Part shown: in pieces, positions 23,937 to 35,425 of the stretch | Numbering within the stretch: the first letter of the stretch is position 1 | How the letters are laid out: each line of letters starts with the position of its first letter | NCBI GenBank assembly: GCA_963556145.1 | Contig: OY744473.1 | Location: 558,001 to 622,000 of the forward strand | DNA length: 64,000 nt | Source of the DNA: Hygrocybe punicea | Lineage: Eukaryota; Basidiomycota; Agaricomycetes; Agaricales; Hygrophoraceae | Reading direction: 5' to 3' | Program-made: the position numbers and the translations under genes | The notes under the pieces: model-generated | Told to the model about the DNA's origin: nothing | Databases searched by the model: none | The model's input: the letters and a program-made list of their open reading frames with translations, nothing else

Positions 23937-24533
23937 TAGTGTTGCCGTAGTTTGGTTCCAAACCTAGCCGAACCCGGTTCAAACCCTGAACCAAACCCTA
24001 GGTTCAGTCTAAGTTCAGCCAAGTGCTGAACCGGACCGCGGGTTCAGTTCCGGGTTTCGAGGCCTGCCGGATTTCCTGAATGGCTCCAAACTGTGTCCAA
24101 ACCGCGAACATGGATATTTTTAAGGTATTTATTTCATTTGTTTTTCATATTTCTTTACTTACTTTTTTGTGGTAAACAGTATCATGTGACCATTACATGT
24201 AGGTTTTCTTCACCAACACCGCAATGCAAGGCCAATGAACACGACTCAATGTCGCATTCATGAACACCAGTAATTCTCATAATTTCTCTTAGCTTTACTA
24301 ATATTATCTGCGACAGGAAACTCGACTGCAACCACATCGCGGGCACACCACAACCCCAACCCCAACACAATGCCAATGGACACGGGACAGCTGCAACACC
24401 ACCACCACCACCACCACCAGTGGTGGCAACTGCAATGGCAATGGCAACAGCAACCAGGCAACGACGACAGCAACAGCCAGCAGCAGCACCAGCAGCAATG
24501 GCAGCAGCAGCAGTGACAGTGGCAGCGGCAACA

Positions 24534-24579
<46 letters not shown>

Positions 24580-25153
24580 TGCTGGCAGCAGCAATGCCGG
24601 CAACAGCAGCAGCAGCTGCTGCTGCATCAAGCCGATGATCCAACACAGGACAGCCGCAACACCACCACCACCAGCGGCGGCAACAACAATGGCAATGACA
24701 ACCATGATGGCCAGCAGCAGCAGCAGCAATGGCAACAGCAGCAGCGGTGGTGGCAGCAGCAGCAATGGCAATGGCCACAACAGCAGCAGCAGTGGCAGCA
24801 GCAATGGCCACAGCAGCAGCAGCAGCACTGGCAGTGGCAGCAACAGCAGCAGTGGCAGCAGCAGCAGCAGCAGCAGCAGCGCTGGACAGCTCCCCCGCAG
24901 CCCAACTTCCTCACGAAGTGTAGCGCCGTATCAATTGATATGTGCCTGCCATTCGTGAGGAGAATGGAGCTCATGGGGTGAGCCAACCTTGGTCTGGGGT
25001 TCAGACTGCATCTGAACCCAGACCAAATGTGGAGAGACAGTTCGATGCCATCCAGGTCCAGGTTTGGTCATGCGCCAAACCGGACCTGAAGTTCAGTTCG
25101 CGGTTCTGCCAAAAAGGGTCGGAACCAGACCAAACTGAACTTCGGCAACACTA
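23937..25153. mobile_element. hAT-type MITE, TIR family A (TAGTGTTG), copy 1
   Basis: The ends are TAGTGTTGCCGTAGTT and the inverse CGGCAACACTA. The element is flanked by a perfect 8-bp target duplication GCCTCAAA at 23929-23936 and 25154-25161, the hallmark of hAT insertion. Subterminal blocks are rich in GAACCGG / TTTGGTT repeats in inverse orientation. The core is a CAG/GCA trinucleotide tract. No transposase is encoded, so it depends on an enzyme from elsewhere. Confidence 0.85.
24418..24893. repeat. Interrupted CAG/GCA trinucleotide tract
   Basis: About 475 bp consist largely of CAG, CAA, TGG and CAC triplets, with a pure (CAG) run at about 24540-24575. Long open frames of poly-Ala, Leu or Cys on both strands are a by-product of the repeat and are not genes. 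The tract lies inside the 23937-25153 element. Confidence 0.85.
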
Positions 25154-25333
25154 GCCTCAAACCCCCCTCATTGCATTTCTCAAGCTGCATCTTGAGCTGT
25201 TGGTATGTTGATTGATCATCAATGGGTGAGGCAACAATGTAAAGTGTATGATTCAGTTCCTTGTTCCCAACTTGTAATATTCACTTTTGATTGTAAAATG
25301 ATCGACTCGCATGCTAATGGGTTTTATTGACAT

Positions 25334-25575
25334 TATTGGAATATAGAGTTGCAGTGGTTGTTGACCACTAAGTTATTTTATGTGGAATGAATTATATTTA
25401 CCTCTCTCTGAGAGGGCTTTTATACTACTAGCTAAATCTACTAGAAGTTTCTTGTGGTGAGTAGAATACATGCTGCGCTTCAGCATTATTCATTGGACAG
25501 GTGGGTTTGAGTTCTGGGGTCATGTGGTACAGATTACCAATCCTTTCCACAACTATTTGGCCACTATTCCCAACA
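25334..25575 (-). repeat. 3' LTR of the copia element
   Basis: 242 bp, complete at both ends, next to the purine tract at its inner border. It aligns with 35183-35397 with only a few substitutions over the shared length. Confidence 0.85.
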
Positions 25576-25790
25576 CTCCCCCTTGGTCGAATACTCTTCA
25601 AGGTCGCGGTAAACATTGTCCATGTATTCCATTATGTGTTCTGCTCTTTCCGGTTCCTCTCTGGTCAATAGACCAAGTTCGGTTGTGAACTTTGCGTGAA
25701 GTGGGCAAGGTAACCCTTTTGTAAATATGTCCGCTAGATTTTCTTCGGAAGGAATATACATGACTTTGAGAATACCAGACACAATGTGAT

Positions 25791-27089
25791 TAGGCAATGG
25801 CACAGGTATACCCGTGGGTGTCCTGAGGCTGACCCGCACCTGCACCCACTCCAACCCATACCTGTCTACCCGTGGGTCTTGTTTCAGTGGGTAGATGGTG
25901 GGTAGCGGTGGGTTGGGTGTGGGTATTGAACCTGGCAGGTTCCAGCCCACATCTACCTCACGTTGCTGACACGCATGTCAATTGACGTGGTGCTGTGCAA
26001 ACATGAGAAGTGGGGGGGCTGAGAACCATGCAATGGGTTGGGTTCGCGTGGGTGAGAGGCCCTTGCCCATCGTATCCGTTTCCTCGTTCCCCGCACCATC
26101 TCCCATTCTCTCATCCTCCTTTGTCGTTGCATATGTGTCAGCCTGCATTTTGATGCCATTTAGCCTTGGCATTCACAGTTGCGGCATCTGAATGGCAGTG
26201 TCGTGATTGTGGCGTGTGTGGGCATGTACTTCGGGGGGGGATGGGGTCTGGGGCACTTTTGGGCACGTTGCAGCAGGTGCTGCGAGCCCCTAGGACCCCG
26301 AGGACCCTTAGATAGTCTTTCCTTTTCCTGTGAGTAGCTTAGTCATCATCATCAAGGTTTTCCCTTGCTTCCCCCTCCCCGCTGCGACTCCTCCTGAGTC
26401 TTCCCTCTGAGACCAGGAGATTCCCTCTCCAACGTTCTGTTGCACAGGCATGGGCTTTGGGGCCTGTGTGGGCATCAAATGGTCGGGTGTTGTGGGACCA
26501 CGGTCTGCAATGTGTTTGAATGTGTTTTCTTGCATGGGTGCAGGGTTTGGGGCTGGGGTGGGACTTGAGATGCGTTCAGATGTGTTTTGCAGTGGGGACG
26601 GTGTGTTTGGGGCTGATGTGGGTGCATGATGTGTCTCCTGTTGGGTTTTGGGCATGGGGGTTCGCATTGGGGCACTATTTGACGACGGGGCGTCGTGAAA
26701 CACGGTTGCCATTGTTTCTTGCAATGGTGGGTGTGTAGGGTCATGCTGGGACATGGTTTCACGCGAGGATGGGACCATTTGGCAGGCGGTTGGTGTTGTG
26801 TTGCCATGGAAGTGGTGGCTAGCAGTGTCGTCTGTGTTGTCACAGATGCATGTGTGCATGGGGCAGCCTGTGGGGGTGTGGATGCATTGATGGGTGTCAT
26901 ATCGATGCTGGTGTTTGTGTTGAGTTCCCGTGAAGCTGTGCAGCTCTGTTTGGGCTGGTACCTGTGGGTATACCAAGACCTGTGCTCACAGGTATGGGTT
27001 TTGCCCAGGTCCAAAAAAGGTAACCTGTACCCATACCTGGCAGTATACCTGCAACCCATGTGGGTTACCCGTACCCGTGCCATTGCCTA
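25791..27089. mobile_element. hAT-type MITE, TIR family B (TAGGCAATGG), inserted in copia RNase H
   Basis: The ends are TAGGCAATGGCACAGGTAT and the inverse GTACCCGTGCCATTGCCTA. The flanks AATGTGAT and GACGTGAT match at six of eight positions, read as a decayed 8-bp target duplication. Removing the element rejoins the copia frame as DHIVSGILKV, which confirms the insertion point. The interior is GGTATG/CCATACC-rich repeats plus a T/G-rich tract. An internal palindrome GTCAATTGAC lies at 25977-25986. No transposase is encoded. Confidence 0.8.
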
Positions 27090-29184
27090 GACGTGATCTC
27101 ATAGGAAATGTAGATTGATATCTATGTGCTTCATCTGCATGTGGAATTCTGGGTTGTGCAATATAGCAATCAAGGCCTGATTGTCAGATCGTAAAATTGA
27201 TGTCTTGTCTGACCGTAGGTTCCTTCAATAAATTTCTATGCCAGATTAGCTGTTTCATGGCATTAGTAGTGGCAACATATTCCGCTTCAGCCATTGACAA
27301 TGCAATTGTGCTTTGCTTCTTCGAGCTCCAAGCCACAGCTCCCCCTGCAATTGTGAACACATATCCACTAATGGATTTCCAGTGTGGGTTGGATCCCCAA
27401 TTGGCATTGACATAATGAATGGTCTCTGTCGTGGTCCATTTGTCCTTTTCACCATATGTTAGTTTGTAAATCATCATTCCTTTTAGGTAGTGGAATATCC
27501 TTTTAAGTGCTGTCCAGTGTTCCGGACTTGGGTTCCATGTGAATTGTGCAATGGTTACAGTTGCATACATGATATCAGGTCTTGTTGCATGTGCAGCATA
27601 CAAGAGCTCTCTGACTCATGTCGCATACTCGATCAAGGTGCATTTCCGCTCGCTCTCATCGGTTTCAGTTTCATTTATTCGTAGGACCACATTCTGGTCC
27701 ATCGGGGTTGATACTGGCTTGGCATCCTTCATTCTGGCCTTTGCGAGGATCTTCCAGATATAGTGGCTTTGTGATAGGGTGACTTTCCATTGTTGGCGGT
27801 CTCATTTGATATGGATTCCAAGCAGTAACGTTGGCTTTCCAATGACCATTACCATGTATTTTTCCTTCAGCTGGTTGATTACCTGCTGATTCATTGCTCG
27901 GTTGTTTGTGTAAGCTGTGAGGTTGTCGACCCATATGAGTACGATGGAAAGGTTTTCACCTTCCTGATAGTAGTACGCGCAGTAGTCGGTCCACAATCTC
28001 ATATAACGAAATTCCTTCATCATGTTATCGAAATCCATGTTCCATACGTTTCTGGCTTGCCTGAGACCATATATAGGGCATATGAGGTGGCAAACCCATC
28101 CAGTTCCATCCTCAAATTCTGCTGGCTGCTTCATGTACAGCTCCTCCTTCACCCATCCATTAAGGTATGCGCCTTTGATATCCATCTGCTGGATATCCCA
28201 ATCCTTGACTGCGGAATATGTGAGCAATGTCCATAACATCTCAAACCACATCACAGGAGTGAATGTTCCGGTTTTGCTGAAATCCACTCCGGGCTTCTGC
28301 AAGAACCCCTGGGCTACTAACCAGGCCTTGTGCCTAGCGATTGCACCCATCTTGTGGCATTTCTGGTGGAAAACCCACTTGCTTCCGATGGCTTCCTGCC
28401 CCTCCAGTAAGTCTATGAGTTTCCAAACACCCATTTCTTGTAGCTGATCAAATTCCTCTTTCATCGCTACCTTCCAGTTCTCCCAATCTATGGCTTCCCT
28501 GGCTTCCTTTTAATCCCATGGGTCCTTGTCAGTGAGACTGCTGTCCTGCTGCATTGCGCTCAAGAATGCATATGCTATGGTTGTTTCCCTGCTAACGTTT
28601 TCCTTTTGTTTTGCTGTGGATGATTCCATTGGTCTCCATACATCAAGTGGTTCGCGTATCTCAGGTTGTGTCAGTTGTGCACGTGGGTTGTTTAACTGTC
28701 AGTAGTCGTGGTCAACTCCTTGGGTTGCTCTCAGTGGGTATGTTATTTCGTTTCCCGGTCTGCGAATGGCCCTTTCCGGTGCCATTACAGTGGGTTCCAG
28801 TGATTCTGTTGCGGGTTCCAGTGGTTCTGGAGTTTGCAAGTTGTCGGATTCACTCTGCTCCCCCTCGAATTGCAAACCCAGTAAGTTGGATACCATCTGG
28901 ACTTCCTGCAATGCCCCATCCTCATGAAATGCAACATTCCATGATGTTTTAACAATCCACATTGCAGCATCATAGTATCGGATAGCCTTCTGCAACTCCA
29001 CAAATCCTACGAACTTCATCTTAGCTGATCGTGGTGCCAGCTTCAATCATTTTCCACCTTGATATAAGACCCAAACATCGCATCCAAACTCCCAGAAATG
29101 TGATACATCTGGCTTCTGGCCAGTCCAGGCTTTATGCGGAGTCATTCCATCTAGAGCTTTGGTGGGGGATCGGTTTCAAATGTA

Positions 29185-32100
29185 CTGTACAATTTTAATC
29201 AATTCACCGGGGGGTGTGACATGTGACATGTCTGGTGAACTGAGGAATTCACCGAATTTGGTAGTGACACGTGACATATGGCCAAATTCACCACCAAAAA
29301 CTTTCGAGCACCCATGCTTGCACTCAGGATTCCGCTACATGTTCTTCAAAAAAACCTACCTCATGAAAAGTTGTCTATATCTGATTTTCTCACTTTCCAA
29401 ATCCCACAGGCAGCAGGCAAACTCATCCAAGATGCTTATATTTCTAACCAACCTCCAAATGCCACCACCACCGACATTGAATCCCTTCTCAGCAAACCAG
29501 CCCTATCTCCCCTACTACTCCAAGACTTGATTCACTGTATCCAGTCAACATCTCCTCCAACAGCCATGTCTTTGGCCTACTCAAATGCCGAATCAATAGA
29601 GTCAAAGTTTTTCCCACTCTGGATTGTCACGTACTGGCTCGTTATTAACCACGTACTCAAAAGCAAACAGCACTGGTTATTGGCTGACCAGTCCCTGTGA
29701 CGGATCAAGGGCCAAACTGCCCCAATTTCCCTTGTGGATGACATTCACAAGGCTCTATCCCGTTTGCCGTGGTTTGGATCAATTCAAGGTTTCAGTGACA
29801 AGGAGGATATTATCCACTTACACAAGTACCTGACGACAGGTTGGCTTGAAGGTGTTCATGAAGACCAGATGCTGGACTTGCTTAAACACGACATCAGTCG
29901 CTATGGCACCAGCCCACGCAAAATTGACATTGCAACTACCTATTTTATCCGCAGTATCTTAGCAGCCTTTTCTCGCCACAAGGATGCAGGTTCATTACAA
30001 CGCAAAGGCCGTTCCTTAGCATCGGGGGACATGGAATATGTTGGGACCATTGCCAACTGCTGGCAGAGTCATTGGGTTACCATCATACTTGATTTCGTGA
30101 CCCACATTATTTGGCATGGTGACTCTTTAGGTTGGGAGATGGAGCCAAAGCTAAAATTGGCCCTAAATTGGTGGACATTCAAGCACACATCAGTAGTATT
30201 TATCCACAAGACCCTACCAATCACTCACCAACTCGATGGATTCTCATGCGGGCTTCTAGCATGGAACGCTCTCAGTCATTTCTTCCTCGCCAAACACATT
30301 CCACTGGTGAATATGGCTGATGTCATGGCAGAGAGACTGAAGGTTATGCTGCGCATCTGTAACCATCATCAAGAACATACTGTGGTGTCAGAAAGCGACT
30401 TCGAATATTCCTCCCTTCCCTCGCTATATGATGGGTGCACCGACAGCTCGGACTCAGACTTCGAGATGAGACTGCCATCACCAGTTCATGATGATGGTTT
30501 CTCAGCCTCTGATGAAGATGCATCATCGTCCAGATGCACCTCTGATGATGACTCGGACGATGACAGCAGTGAATCAACTGCATCCAACAATTTTTTGCCC
30601 GCCACGATTAAACCTTCCATCGCCCCCAAGCAGAAGATCAAAGCGGAGTCGTCCTTGCACCAGGCAATCAAGAGCAAGAAAGCACCACTGTTCACTTACT
30701 TCAAGCAGTGTTCTCGAGAGGAGTATGAAAGCAATCTGGCCAGGGAGAGTGAGGATTGGGTTAACGAGAGGAATAGAGAGTTGCTGGAAAGAATGGAAAG
30801 AAAGGCCAGCGAAGACAAACAGTTCCAGAAACGCGAAAAAGCACGTCTACGTCAACAGCGGCGGCGAAAACTCAAACAAGAGAGAGAAATCCTAGAGGGC
30901 ATACGGAGTCCAGGCGGGAGAAAGCGGAAAGTATGCTAGCCTATTGTGTTAGTGTCCTGTTCATTAATAGGTCATAGGTTATCCCCGCCGAGGTTACAGA
31001 CAGTGGACTTACAAAAAGGCGTAAGGTCACAGTTGCGGAAGAAACACGACCAGGACGCTTGCTCATCAGGGAATACCGGCAAGCCCACAAAAGCCGACGG
31101 GGTCGTAAAAGAAAGAGGGAGCTTAAAGACGCAAAGTACCACAATTGGTTTACCCCCATATGTTGGAGTATCATCAAACAGGCAGCACGAGCAGCTGGTT
31201 GGGAGATGAGCGCTACAAGGATTGTTAACATCTGCAAGTCACGGCAACCAGAAATTTTTGCTGGACTTAGCCGTGGAACCGTGAAAGGCTGGATTGATCG
31301 ATCGGGAGAGCGACCAAGGTGGTCAGAAGCAACCCTTCGTAGGGCTGAGGCAGCTAACATGCCAGGACATCTGAATGGTGGTCCACGTGGAGCATTGGTG
31401 AGTGTAAGCTATATGTGATTGAACGAGACACTCACCGTTGAGAAGGCTGGCCATCCCCATGTTGTCGAGGTGATCAAAACTCGCCTCACTGATATGTGAA
31501 AAGTGGGAGTGCCATTAACACTGATCACGAGCCGTGGAATCATGATTGCAACCATCATCCGGATGGCACCTGAAATCCTGCAACGCAAGTTCCGAGATGG
31601 CTCCTTGTTTCGAGCATCTGATTCGTTCATGCGGTCTTGGCTGCGTCATGCTATGAAATGGTCACGAAGAAAGGGAACTCGTGCTGCTCAAAAACTGCCT
31701 GGAAACTGGGAGGATCAATGCGAGAAATCAGCCAAACGTAAAGCCTACCTTATCAAGGAATACGACATCCCAGCCGAGTTGTATGCGAATTCAGATCAGA
31801 CACAGAGGTTGTATGCAGCCGGCGATAAATTAACATATGCCGAAATCGGAGCTAAACAGGTGTCAGTGATCGGAGGGGATGAAAAACGTGCCTTCACAGT
31901 AATGGTGACTGTGACAAGTGCAGGGACTTTGCTGCCCTTCCAGGCAATATACCAGGGAAAAACTGATCGATCTTGCCCAGACGAAACCTCTGAAAACTAT
32001 ACAGAAGCTGTAGCAGCCAGATTTCGTTTCGAGTTTTCGGGGACTAAGACCTACTGGGCAAATCAGCATACAATGCGGCTATTTGTCGACAATATCCTAG

Positions 32101-33182
32101 CGCCATACTTTGATCAAATGAAGGCTAAATTAGACCGGCCAAAACACCAACGCTCACTTTGGCAAATTGATGTCTGGGCTGTTCACCGTTCAAACGAATT
32201 CCTCGACTGGATGCATGCACAGCACCCTACCATTCTCATCGATTTCGTGCCGGGTGGATGCACAGGCGTAGCGCAGCCCTGTGACGTCGGCATCCAACGC
32301 CCTTTCAAACACATAACGAATCAGTGTTTTTTCGAAGACGTCGTGAATTCAGCTCTCACCCAAATTGATCAACAACTGAAAACGATTAACATTGACAGCC
32401 AACTGCCCACTCTTCGGAATGCAAGTGTCCGATGGCTCTGGAAGGCTTACGAGAGCCTTAACAAAAAAGAAATCATACAAAAGGTTAGTTCACCGGCACA
32501 AGAGTCAAAGATGTACTTATCTAATGTACAGGCCTTTAAATTATGTGTTGTTCGGAACTGGGACCTGTCTTACCAGAGCCTGAGGTCATTTGAAATGCAG
32601 GAAGAATTGAGAAACTTACGAGAAAACGACCAACCATTTTGGAAGGAGTTGACAACTGTGAACCCCCGAGATATTCGACCAGAATGGGATGCCATACTCC
32701 CCGAAGACGATTTACTTGACCCAGACGAGGAAGAAAACCTGGATGATACAGATATCAATCTACACGAAGTGATGGCGGCAACCCACCATGAGGAAGGCAC
32801 TGCTAAACGTGATGGACACATTTCTATAGGTGAAACCGGTGGTTTGGTAAGGGTTACAGATGCTGAAAGTCTTGATGAACTGCCAACGCCAGTGAAGGAT
32901 GCAGATGGAGAAGAGGCAGAAAGAGAGGCGGAGAGAGAGGGCAGCAGTGACACAGGGCCACGACGAGGCAAGCGGAGGAAGACGGCAAACCGCTTGTGCA
33001 GCCTTACGGACTTTTTACGTCACTGGGACAACGAGGAATCTGATGTTGAATAAGTACAAGCTATATTTGGAAATGTTTGGGTGAATTCACCGATCGGTGT
33101 GGTGATGCGTGACAAGCGTGACAATTCACCATTTTCGGACTGGGCGTGACGCGTGACTGGTGAATTGATTAAAATTGTACAG
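29185..33182 (+). mobile_element. pogo-like (Tc1/mariner) transposon encoding a protease-transposase
   Basis: Perfect terminal inverted repeats of 24 bp start CTGTACAATTTTAATCAATT and are flanked by TA (29183-29184 and 33183-33184), the Tc1/mariner target duplication. The 3,998-bp element sits in the copia integrase coding sequence, and its removal restores the host codons. GTGACATGTGACA-type subterminal repeats occur at both ends and may bind the transposase. One long gene fills the element. Confidence 0.88.
29278..33053 (+). pseudogene. Ulp1-type cysteine protease fused to a pogo/DDE_1 transposase
   Basis: Exons 29278-30930, 30978-31397, about 31428-32483 and 32532-33053 are all in one phase and encode about 1,216 residues. 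The N-terminal half has the C48 (Ulp1) pattern: His in SHWVTIILD, Asp in GDSLG and Cys in DGFSCGLLAWNAL. An acidic linker and a charged coiled coil (KREKARLRQQRRRKLKQ) follow. An intron (30931-30977) joins this without a stop to the transposase. That half has NSDQTQ (first Asp), LWQIDVWAVHRS (second Asp) and GCTGVAQPCDVGIQRP (third acidic residue), the DDE_1 order. Two in-frame TGA codons (29698-29700 and 31497-31499) break it, each where Arg is expected. The intron at 31398-31427 is very short and may end further on. Confidence 0.75.
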
Positions 33183-35182
33183 TATGCCGCATGTGCAACA
33201 GCTTCCAGCCAAAGAAATGCGGGCAGGTTTTTAGCGATCAACATCATGCAGGCTAACTCCAGAAATGTGCAATTAAATCTTTCCGCCATTCTGTGTTGTG
33301 AGGGTGAGTAAGGGGCCATTGTTTCGATGACAATTTCCTTCTCCACTGCCCATCTCTCAACTTCCTTGTTGACAAGTTCCTTTCTGTTATCAAACAGCAA
33401 ATATTTAGGGTTTTGATTGAACTTCTTCTTGATCGTGTTAACGTAAGCCTTGATGCGTTCTGTTGCCTGGCTTTTCCATTTCATGAATAAAGTGGTTATG
33501 GTGCATGTCACGTCGTCCATGAATGAGATATAGTATCTCGATCCTCCAATGGACTCTACACATGCTGGGCCCCAGACTTTGCTCAAAGTCTGCTCTCCAG
33601 CAACTTTGGATTGTCCATTGGCCTCTTTCAGAAATGGCTGGATGGCTTGCTTTGCCTGAATGCAAGCCTCACAGGTTCGGAAGGGACACTCCCTTCATCA
33701 ATTTCTAGACCCATGACTAACCCCTTTCTCTGCAGGGTCAAGTCCACTCATTCCGATGTGTCCATACAGGCGGTGCCATTCATCCCAAGACATTTTCTTC
33801 GGCGCGGCTACATTTGCCTTTTCCGGCATGCGGGATTGTGCTCAGGCGTTCAAATGGTATAGTCATCTGTCTTTCCAGCCTGTTCCGACAAGTTTATTCT
33901 CCTTCATATAGAGCCTGCATATTCCATTGCGGAAGTTAACCCATCCACTGCTTTCATCGAATCGGCTTAGTGATAGTAGCAAGTTCCATGACTCCGGTAC
34001 ATGTAGTACGTCTTGTAGCTGGTGCTGTATGTCCTTTCTGTCCACTGTGAAGTGTAAGACAATGGTTCTGTGACCAAGAGCTCGAGTGGCTACCTTTCCT
34101 AGTCCTTGAATGGTAGCTTCGTCCAGAGTTTTATACGTGATGAATGCATTTCAGGAATTGCTGATGTGACTTGTCATTCCAGAATCCAATAACCAATCAT
34201 AGTCTGAATCATTATCTGCATTCACTGCATATGCTACATCCTGTAACATATTATTGACATTGTCCACAACTTGATTTGATCAGTTCCATCCTTTCCGGTG
34301 CCCTTTCCTTTCCATTTCTGCCATATTTAGACCAGCAGTCCTTCGCCATATGTCCCTTTTTGTGGCAGTTGAAGCATTCCATCTTGGAATCAGCCACTTT
34401 CTGCTTTCTGTCACCCTTTCCATCGCACTTTCTGGTGAACCTCCTGTGCATAGCGACATTGTTAGGATCTCCACTGCGCTCACGGTGCCTGTGGTCTTCC
34501 TTTAATAGGATCGCGACTAGCTCATGTGATGTCAGTGACCTTCTGTCCTTCTTTGAGCCTAAGTATGCCAATGTATACAAGTCCCAACTTTCCAGTAAAG
34601 AGGATACAAGTATCATTGCAAAGTCTTTGTCAGAAATGAGGCTTCCCGTCAAGTGGAGTTCCTCCTGCAGTTTCTGGAGCTTCAATATGTGTTCGATTAG
34701 GTCGAATCCTTCTTTGGCAATTGACCGGTACAGTGCACGTCGCGTTGCTACTATTCCGAGCTTCCCCCTGGATTCCTTTACCAAGGTTAGCTGCTTCCAC
34801 ATCTCACTTGCTGTGTGTGTGCCAATGATATGTATCATTTCTGCGTCGCCAATTGCGAGCTTGATCCATGTCCTTGTCTTGACGTCTCCATTGCACCATT
34901 TCTTCATTGCCTCGGATTCCGCTGATGTTGGATGGGAAGTGTCCACCTGGACAGGGGTTTTCAATTCTGCATCGATGTACATCTCTAACCCAAGATCCCA
35001 TAGCATGGCTAACATCCGTCTCTTCTATGGCATCCAATTGTTTCCCTTCAATAACTCGATCCAGTATGATCCCGATGTGTGTGTGACTTTGTCTGTCATA
35101 GTTGGCTAGTATACAAGGTGGTAATGTGATGTTCGGAGGTGTGTGATTGTGTTTCCGTTGAAGCCATTCAGGGCTCATAACC

Positions 35183-35397
35183 TATTGGAATATATAGTTG
35201 CAGTGGTTGTTGACCGCTAAGTTATTTTATGTGGAATGAATTATATTTACCTCTCTCTGAGAGGGCATTTATACTACTAGCTAAATCTACTAGAAGTTTC
35301 TTGTGGTGAGTAGAATACATGCTGCACTTCAGCATTATTCATTGGACAGGTGGGTTTGAGTTCCGGGGTCACGTGGTACAGATTACCAATCCTTTCC
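35183..35397 (-). repeat. 5' LTR of the copia element, outer end missing
   Basis: It aligns with 25334-25575 from TATTGG to CCTTTCC and then stops. The last 28 or so bases of the LTR are absent and replaced by single-copy-looking sequence up to the neighbouring P-like element. Confidence 0.8.
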
Positions 35398-35425
35398 GCG
35401 AGAAAGCAAATACTCAAGAACTCAA

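Larger units (their letters stand above)
25576..35178 (-). pseudogene. copia gag-pol, interrupted and frameshifted
   Basis: Gag starts at 35178 (MSPEWLQRKH) and shifts frame near 35015. It continues to the zinc knuckle CFNCHKKGHMAKDCW at about 34310-34370. The protease motif LDSGMTSHI lies near 34170. Integrase (33020-33586, PYSPSQHRMAERFN) is cut by the pogo-like element after an Ala-Ala-Tyr codon run and resumes at 29180 (RSPTKALDGMTPH). Reverse transcriptase spans 27802-28464, with the catalytic box altered to WVDNL. RNase H spans 27184-27603 and is cut near its end by a MITE. It resumes at about 25790 with VMYIPSEENLADIFTKGLP. Several in-frame stops make the polyprotein non-functional. 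Confidence 0.85.
25334..35397 (-). mobile_element. Ty1/copia LTR retrotransposon, broken and nested
   Basis: Direct repeats of about 215-242 bp lie at 25334-25575 and 35183-35397. They read TGTTGG...CCAATA in the element's orientation, so the end CA seems mutated to TA. A purine tract (CCAAGGGGGAG) abuts the 3' LTR. Inside, on the minus strand and in order, are gag with a CCHC knuckle, an aspartic protease, integrase, reverse transcriptase and RNase H: the Ty1/copia order. The 5' LTR lacks its outer part of about 30 bp. Two other elements (25791-27089 and 29185-33182) are inserted within it. Confidence 0.9.

Noticed and set aside
24182..24986. Long Ala-, Leu-, Cys- or Ser-rich open frames on both strands
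   Set aside because: They are translations of one CAG/GCA repeat tract inside a MITE; composition and overlap in every frame show no coding selection.
26308..27083. Two overlapping Thr/Pro/His-rich frames
   Set aside because: They lie within a MITE whose ends and insertion point are defined; low complexity in two frames argues against a gene.
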